Positions 26,755-32,429 of a stretch of 32,429 bases of DNA are shown piece by piece. The stretch is from Hyphococcus sp. (GTDB lineage Bacteria > Pseudomonadota > Alphaproteobacteria > Caulobacterales > Parvularculaceae), in contig JAJFFY010000077.1 in NCBI GenBank assembly GCA_021776415.1, positions 1 to 32,429 on the forward strand, written 5' to 3'. How positions within the stretch are numbered: position 1 is the stretch's first letter; each line of letters opens with the position of its first letter. Made by a program: the position numbers and the translations under genes. The notes beneath the pieces were generated by a model. It was not told where the DNA came from. It made no database searches and worked only from the letters and a program-made list of their open reading frames with translations.

Positions 26755-29700
26755 TCAGAAGTCCCGCTTCCAGTTGGCGGACACGGTCTGATTGCCGTCC
26801 TGCTTGACCTCGGTTTCCACCGTGATGCTGTCGGTGATTTCATATTGAACACGGACCGAGCCATTGTCGCCCTGGGCGTCTTGGGTTGCGGTGACGAACA
26901 GGCCGTCAGCGACATATTTCCCGACGGTGAGCGAGCCGCCGCCCTTTTCAGGATCGAGATCGAAATTGAGGAGGTCTAGGCCTGTGGTGCGCCGCAAGGA
27001 GCCGGTAATACCGGCGCCGCCAAAAGGACCGATGCCGCCGAGCGAGGCGAGCGCTTGTGCCGCTTGTAAAGATTCCAGCGCCGAGAGCTGATCTGCCGGC
27101 TTGCCAAACAAAATAAGCGCCATGATATCACCCGACGTCGATGGCGGGTTGGCGGTGAGGGCGATGTTAGGCTCATCGGCGCGCCCGGTAACGGCGATGA
27201 TCGCGGTCACGCCATCGCTGGTTTCATATTCGGCGCGGATATCGAGCAGCGGGTTGTTGGGTGAGAGCCGGTCGAATGTAATCTCTCCACGGGTGAGGTT
27301 GAAACGCCGGCCGGAAAAATCGAGCCAGCCGCGGCGGAGTTTCATTCGTCCAAGGATTAATGCTGTTTGTTTCTCTGTCACTATGGTGACATTTGCAGAC
27401 CACTCGCTTTCCAGCCCACGCCCGCGGATGAAAATACGGTCATCGGCGTCGATTTTAAAGTCCATATCAACCGCAGTTTGCGTTACCGGCTTGCCTGATG
27501 CTGTGGAGTAGGTGTCTTCAGCCCTGTGAGACACGACCTCAATCGGGACGAGGCCGGTATTTTCCGGCGTGACGATTTCGGCGCTGAGTTCGGCAACCTG
27601 GATTTCGCCACTCGCGCCCAGCGCGCCAAGCGGCCCGGCAATTTTTACCGCCCCGCTTGCACGCACCAGACTAACCGGGTGCGCGGACAGCTCGGCGTTG
27701 TCAAAACTGACCTGCAGTTCAAGCCGTGGATCGTCCGCAAGCATCATTTCACCTTGCAGCGTAATCGTATCGCCGCCGCTCTGATCGGCGCCGCGCGCAC
27801 CGCCTGAAAATTGAAAACTGCTGCCGGCGGCGCCATAGGACGCCGTCGCCTCGGTGTGAAGACCAATGATCGACAGGCCAGTGTGCAGCTCGGTATAGGC
27901 GCCGTCCGTAACCTTTGCCTGACCGGAGAGCGCCGGGTCTGCCGTCGAGCCGCTGGTCGTGAAATCGGCGGTAAGCTGACCTTCCAGCGTTTGCAGCGCC
28001 GGCGGCATATAGGCGGCGATCGGGGCAATGGGCCCGTCATAGCGTACATAACCGTCAATCGCGCCTTGTGTCTTGATGCTGAGCCCCGGCGTTTTCGTTA
28101 ACAATGCGGGGTAGGAAAGACGCATGTCGAGATGGTCCTCATCCGCCGCACTTTGGATGATCACCGCCTCGGCGTTCCATATAAATCCGGTTTTAATAGC
28201 GTCGGTAAGGTTGTCGACCAGTAGCGAGCGCAATTCGACCGCGCCGCGGGCGGGGATGGGCTCATCCGTATCAAGATAGATTGTCGCGCTGGCGACGCCG
28301 TCGGCGCCGGGTACATTGACATCGGTAAGTCTGATATCGGCCCGCCAATGTGTTGGCGAGAAAGCGCCGTCAAGCGCGATGCGGCCAGTGCTGCCCCAAT
28401 TGAGGCGAAAGTTCTCAATGCTGAAGCCGTCATTCACCTGAATTTGGCTGGGCGTGCGCAGCGAAAATGTCGTGTTTGCAGCCAGTCCGCTTATCTTCGT
28501 CAGACTGATCGCAAGTGCATCGCGCACATCCAGCTTGGCGGTGATCGACAAATCTTTCACCAAACCGGTTGGCGGCGTTGTCAGGCGTTTGGCGGTGGCG
28601 CTTACGCTGACCGCCTCCGATACGCCCTCTACGGTCAGCAGCAAACCGGACAGATCAAAGCTTTGGGAGCCAAGTCTTTTGGACGTCAGGATAAAACGCG
28701 TCTCCTCGCCGGATTTGGCGAAGGCGCCGCGAGCTTCGAAATCGCCCACAAGCAGGAGGCCTGGCCAGGGTTCGGCGTCAGCCTGGCCGGTATAGGCAAG
28801 ACCGAGCACGAGCGCATGGGCCTCTGGCCGATAGGCGCCCGATCCGGTCAGCGTAAAGTTCTCAGACCGGTAATCTAATTCCGGAACAGAAATCCGTCCG
28901 TTCTGGGATGAACGCAAGACTGTCTTAAATCGCCCTTCTCCCGTTGGCGCTCGCGCGGTGATCTCGCCGGTCGGCTTATATGGCAGCCCGGCCAGCGCGA
29001 TGTCGATCAACAACGGCGGCGCAGGGGCGCCGTTAATCTCCGCCGCTGGTGTTTTGATCGCCGTGGTCAGGGTGAATTGGTCGAGCGTTCCCGATATATC
29101 AATTTCGCTATGGGCATTGCTGGTCAGTTCTATCGGCGCCAGGAAAGAGGAGATCAGCGCCGGCGCGGCGCCGAGGTCACCGGTGAAAGCAACCTCCTGG
29201 GATTTGAAAGCAAAAAATCCGGCCCCGCTAAGCGACGACCCGTCGTCAAGCGTGGCGCGTAATTTTTCAACAGCGATCTTATCGTCGAGATCGATAACTA
29301 CCACTCCGGTTAGGCTGGCTTTGGAATTAAGGATTGCAAGCTGTTCTGCGGCGTCAATCTCGACGCTGAGCTCACCTGTAAATTGCTTTCGAAGATCGGT
29401 TTTGCCTTTGCGGATTTCAAGCGTCAGATTGTTGCTTGCAAAAATCCCATCTACCGAAAACGCGCCATGCTTGCGCTCGACATTGCCGGCAATGGTGGCT
29501 GCGTCGCCGAGATAATCTCGCAAGTTCGGGCGATAAGTTTCTGCGAAGGCGGTGCGCAAATCCAGTGAGAGGTTTTTAAGCGCGCCGGATGCGCCTTTCC
29601 ATTTGGCGGTTCCCGTAATCTCGCCAATGGCGCTGGTGAGGCGGTTGATTGTAATGACTCCGCCCTTGGCGCGCTCGTCGACGCGCAGATCAAAACTCGC

Positions 29701-30564
29701 CAGCTGGCTGAGTTCCTCGATATGGGAAAGCGCAGGTCCCGGCGTGAACATGCCGGCAAGGTCAGCTGTTACTATTTTTTCGAGATCGCCCGAGAGTTGC
29801 GCCGTCAGCTTTCCATATGCGCCAATGGCGGCGTCGATGGAAAATTGCGCGGCGTTGATGGGACCGCCGCCTTTTAGGCTGAGGTCGATAGGTCCGTCGG
29901 CTGCGGCGAGCGTTGCGATGAAGCCGCCTTCCGCTGCGGTGATGTTAATGTCCAGGAAAGCCTGACCGGCATTGCGTTGCAAATTAATCGCAGCGTCGAT
30001 GGCGTCGAGATTATTTTTACTGGTGATTTTGATGTTGGCGACGATATCGCGGCCGCCAATGGCGAGATCGCCGGCGCCGTCAATGCGAAGCGGTTCATTG
30101 CCGAGATCGCTTTGGAAATTGACCAGCGTGAACTTAGCGATTGTTATATCTGGCAAATCGTTTGGCAGCTTCAACGAGAACGTCAATGGCGCGTCATTCT
30201 CGGGTTGGGCCCTTTCTGGCGGCGTGCTCAACAGATGCGCGGAGAGGATGTCGAGATTTTGAATATCAACTTGTCCGCGCAACAATTTGAACGGGCGTAA
30301 CTCGATGCTGATCTTCTCAATCGTCGCCCAAGGCCCGTCTTCGTCACTGAGGACAATAGTTTGCAGAATAATCTGTCCGGGCAGGGCGCCGCTGAGCGTT
30401 GTAATTTTTGCGGTCCCGCCAACTGTGCCGGCGATCGCTGTTTCGGCCTGCACGACAATGATGCGTCGCCCGGTATCAGTATTAAACAAGCCCCATAGGC
30501 CGGCGCCCGCGAGGGCGATAATCGCGATCAGCGTCAAACTGGTTATGATCAGTATGCGCTTCAT
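26755..30564 (-). CDS. tamB: Translocation and assembly module protein TamB
   Basis: A 1269-residue AsmA-like protein that spans the periplasm and works with TamA; members of this group also move phospholipids to the outer membrane. An N-terminal signal anchor (ILIITSLTLIAIIALAGAGLWG, about 4-25) is followed by a very long beta-rich region of alternating hydrophobic residues (beta-taco). The conserved C-terminal DUF490 domain shows VTIVTEKQTALILGRMKLRR, GEITFDRLSPNNPLLDIRAE and the end TVSANWKRDF. Length is typical. Start ATG 30564 shares one base with the tamA stop (TGATG), so translation is coupled. A TTG one codon earlier is in frame. Confidence 0.95.
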   Translation of the reverse strand: MKRILIITSLTLIAIIALAGAGLWGLFNTDTGRRIIVVQAETAIAGTVGGTAKITTLSGALPGQIILQTIVLSDEDGPWATIEKISIELRPFKLLRGQVDIQNLDILSAHLLSTPPERAQPENDAPLTFSLKLPNDLPDITIAKFTLVNFQSDLGNEPLRIDGAGDLAIGGRDIVANIKITSKNNLDAIDAAINLQRNAGQAFLDINITAAEGGFIATLAAADGPIDLSLKGGGPINAAQFSIDAAIGAYGKLTAQLSGDLEKIVTADLAGMFTPGPALSHIEELSQLASFDLRVDERAKGGVITINRLTSAIGEITGTAKWKGASGALKNLSLDLRTAFAETYRPNLRDYLGDAATIAGNVERKHGAFSVDGIFASNNLTLEIRKGKTDLRKQFTGELSVEIDAAEQLAILNSKASLTGVVVIDLDDKIAVEKLRATLDDGSSLSGAGFFAFKSQEVAFTGDLGAAPALISSFLAPIELTSNAHSEIDISGTLDQFTLTTAIKTPAAEINGAPAPPLLIDIALAGLPYKPTGEITARAPTGEGRFKTVLRSSQNGRISVPELDYRSENFTLTGSGAYRPEAHALVLGLAYTGQADAEPWPGLLLVGDFEARGAFAKSGEETRFILTSKRLGSQSFDLSGLLLTVEGVSEAVSVSATAKRLTTPPTGLVKDLSITAKLDVRDALAISLTKISGLAANTTFSLRTPSQIQVNDGFSIENFRLNWGSTGRIALDGAFSPTHWRADIRLTDVNVPGADGVASATIYLDTDEPIPARGAVELRSLLVDNLTDAIKTGFIWNAEAVIIQSAADEDHLDMRLSYPALLTKTPGLSIKTQGAIDGYVRYDGPIAPIAAYMPPALQTLEGQLTADFTTSGSTADPALSGQAKVTDGAYTELHTGLSIIGLHTEATASYGAAGSSFQFSGGARGADQSGGDTITLQGEMMLADDPRLELQVSFDNAELSAHPVSLVRASGAVKIAGPLGALGASGEIQVAELSAEIVTPENTGLVPIEVVSHRAEDTYSTASGKPVTQTAVDMDFKIDADDRIFIRGRGLESEWSANVTIVTEKQTALILGRMKLRRGWLDFSGRRFNLTRGEITFDRLSPNNPLLDIRAEYETSDGVTAIIAVTGRADEPNIALTANPPSTSGDIMALILFGKPADQLSALESLQAAQALASLGGIGPFGGAGITGSLRRTTGLDLLNFDLDPEKGGGSLTVGKYVADGLFVTATQDAQGDNGSVRVQYEITDSITVETEVKQDGNQTVSANWKRDF

Positions 30565-32342
30565 CAAAAGGGTTGTCCCAGGGCAATGTATAGCTGATAG
30601 CCGCGGTCGCTTTCGCGTTTGTCGAGCGGGAAGGCGACATCGAGCCTTACCGGGCCGATGGCGGAAAGATAACGCACGCCGCCGCCATAGCCGATAAAGA
30701 ATTTCTCATTGAAATCGGGCAGGTTCGAACTCGATACCGAGCCGGTATCGACAAATCCGGCAAGCTGGATATTTGAGGAGACTTTCCCGCGCAGTTCAAC
30801 CGCGCCCTCGATCAGCGAACGCCCGCCAATGGGATCGTTCTCGCCATCCAGCGGCCCGGCCTCCTGGAATCCAAACCCGCGCACCGACCCGCCGCCGCCG
30901 GCAAAAAACCGTTTGTTGAGCGGCAACCCATCAAACGCGCTACCGAACGTCGCCCCGAGGGCGCCACGTCCGGCGAGTGTAAAGCGATCAGCTTTGCCGA
31001 ATGTCACCCGTGACCGCGCTGTCCACTCAGCCTGGGTAAATGTCTGCGAGCCGGCATAGGGTGTCACGACGACGCCGGTGCGCACGCCGGAGGTCGGCCC
31101 AAGGAGATTGTCCTCGGAGTTCCACAACACCGACAACGGCACGGAGATCAGATAGGTACGTTCTTCCGCGCCGTCGGCCTCGATATTGGACGTCTCCAGC
31201 GCCACTGAACTGCGGGTCTCCAGCTTACGTTCGAACCAGCGTTTGGCGATCCCGCCGGAAACGCGAATCGATCTTGCGTCAAAAGCTTCCGTTGTCTCGT
31301 TTGAAAACTCAAAATTGCTGAAGGCGTGGCCGGGCAGCGATGGCAGGGGTTTGTTCAGGGAAAAATCCAACGATTGTTCGATGGACGAGCCGCGTGCTTC
31401 GACGCGAAAATTCTCGCCCTTGCCGAAGATATTGCGATGTTCAAAGAACAAGCGTCCGCCGGGTCCTTCAGCGGTTGAAAACGAAGCGCCGGCGCCGAGC
31501 GTCCGTCGGGCGCGTTCTTCAACATTGAGGAGGATTGGTGCAACGTCCGCATCGTCGGGTGCGCCGGCCGCGACTTCTATGGTGGAAAATAACCCGGTCG
31601 CTGCGATCCGGTCGCGATAGGAAACGATTTTCGAGCGCTCATACTGATCGCCCAATTCCCAGGTTTTCAACTTGCCGAGATAGCTCGGGTCGGTCTTCTT
31701 CAAGCCCTCAGCCCGGACGTCGCCGAAGCGCGCCTTCGGGCCGCTCGCGAAGGTGAAAACCGCATGCGCGCTATTCTCATCGAGATTGGCGATGGCGCGC
31801 CGGTTTGTTGCTTCCGCCGCCGGATAGCCGCTTTCCCAAAGGAAATTGAGAAACTGCCGTTGCGCGTCGCGCAGATCGGCGCCGGCGGCGGATTGATCGG
31901 GAATGATCCCCGCCTCTTTAAAGCTTTGTGGACGGCCGTCATGCTCATCGGCATAGAGGATTTCATATTCAACAATTCGGAACGGCGCGCCCGGGGCAAA
32001 CGTAAAGACCACAACCGGCTTTTCAGTATCTTCGTCCGCTTCCAGCTCGAAGCTTGTGCGGCCGTTGTAATAGCCAGCCGCTTGCAGCGCATCGTCGAGC
32101 GCCTTGATATCGCGCAGCGCGGCGCGGCGCAGCGCCGCCGCGGTTGGGTAATCGCGCACGCCAATTTCAAGCGTGGAGACCAGCTTGAATATATCTTTAA
32201 GCCCGGTCGGCGCGCCTTCAAATCTGACCACATAGCTCTGCTCAGCAAAGGCCGGCGCCAGGCTGATGCTGAACAAAATCCCGGCAAAACCCGCCGCAAG
32301 AATGAGAAACTGGGATAATCTCAAGGAACTGCTCGCTGACAC
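30564..32342 (-). CDS. tamA: Translocation and assembly module protein TamA (Omp85 family)
   Basis: A 592-residue outer-membrane protein. Signal peptide 1-33 (ends APAFA), POTRA domains at about 38-275 (GLKDIFKLVSTLEIG..., FRIVEYEILYADEHDG, ARFGDVRAEGLKKTDPSYLGK), then the Omp85 barrel (from about 290, RRTLGAGASFSTAEGPGG). The loop-6 motif is V-R488-G-F (GGGGSVRGFGFQ), and the chain ends in QLYIALGQPF with terminal Phe, as needed for BAM insertion. The start is GTG 32342 with AAGGG 7 nt upstream. TamA and TamB form one operon. Nothing recognisable lies in the remaining 87 bp up to the window edge. Confidence 0.95.
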   Translation of the reverse strand: MSASSSLRLSQFLILAAGFAGILFSISLAPAFAEQSYVVRFEGAPTGLKDIFKLVSTLEIGVRDYPTAAALRRAALRDIKALDDALQAAGYYNGRTSFELEADEDTEKPVVVFTFAPGAPFRIVEYEILYADEHDGRPQSFKEAGIIPDQSAAGADLRDAQRQFLNFLWESGYPAAEATNRRAIANLDENSAHAVFTFASGPKARFGDVRAEGLKKTDPSYLGKLKTWELGDQYERSKIVSYRDRIAATGLFSTIEVAAGAPDDADVAPILLNVEERARRTLGAGASFSTAEGPGGRLFFEHRNIFGKGENFRVEARGSSIEQSLDFSLNKPLPSLPGHAFSNFEFSNETTEAFDARSIRVSGGIAKRWFERKLETRSSVALETSNIEADGAEERTYLISVPLSVLWNSEDNLLGPTSGVRTGVVVTPYAGSQTFTQAEWTARSRVTFGKADRFTLAGRGALGATFGSAFDGLPLNKRFFAGGGGSVRGFGFQEAGPLDGENDPIGGRSLIEGAVELRGKVSSNIQLAGFVDTGSVSSSNLPDFNEKFFIGYGGGVRYLSAIGPVRLDVAFPLDKRESDRGYQLYIALGQPF

Positions 32343-32429
32343 TACGTACCCTTGCCGGCAGCGGGGCTTTCGGCGCTTTTCACAAAAGGCTGGCGCCGGT
32401 CCGCTTCGGCTTCGCCCAAGCTCTCACAG

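Overview
The window reads as ordinary chromosome of an alphaproteobacterium. The clues are a GapR (DUF2312) gene, the zinc-free L36 form, an alphaproteobacterial-type AspRS, a CobT-type chelatase subunit and GC-rich third codon positions. I would guess the Caulobacterales/Parvularculales/Hyphomonadaceae neighbourhood, but the sequence alone does not fix the genus. Coding density is high. I see no rRNA, tRNA, CRISPR array, prophage or intact insertion sequence.

Layout, left to right. The 5' part of a TonB-dependent receptor gene (minus strand) runs off the left edge, followed by an AT-rich 399-bp gap and an APC-family amino acid permease. RNase D (rnd) and aspartyl-tRNA synthetase (aspS) are divergent; a cytosolic-carboxypeptidase-like M14 peptidase follows aspS. 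A 318-bp gap holds a pair of inverted double-hairpin repeat units. Next, on the minus strand, come two translationally coupled genes: a fused alpha/beta E1 2-oxoacid dehydrogenase and a FabD-like acyltransferase. A nitroreductase is divergent from them. Then come a periplasmic YceI protein and a cytochrome b561-YceI fusion, tail-to-tail with cobT, a membrane-anchored serine hydrolase, and an M13 metallopeptidase lipoprotein behind a bidirectional terminator.

The right half holds apt, an NnrU-like membrane protein and the classical envelope/ribosome cluster YfgM-like TPR, bamB, der. A 55-bp inverted-repeat element, an SDR oxidoreductase, rpmJ (L36), a periplasmic TPR protein and gapR follow. 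The tamA-tamB pair (minus strand) closes the window. BamB, TamA and TamB together give a strong outer-membrane-protein assembly theme.

Most genes are recognisable housekeeping genes. The best candidate for something undescribed is the E1 fusion plus acyltransferase pair at 7645-10892. The acyltransferase keeps its Ser/His pair but has lost the arginine that FabD uses to hold the malonyl carboxylate, and no E2 or E3 gene lies nearby. The YceI plus b561-YceI fusion operon is the second most interesting. All functional calls rest on reading motifs by eye; no database search was run.
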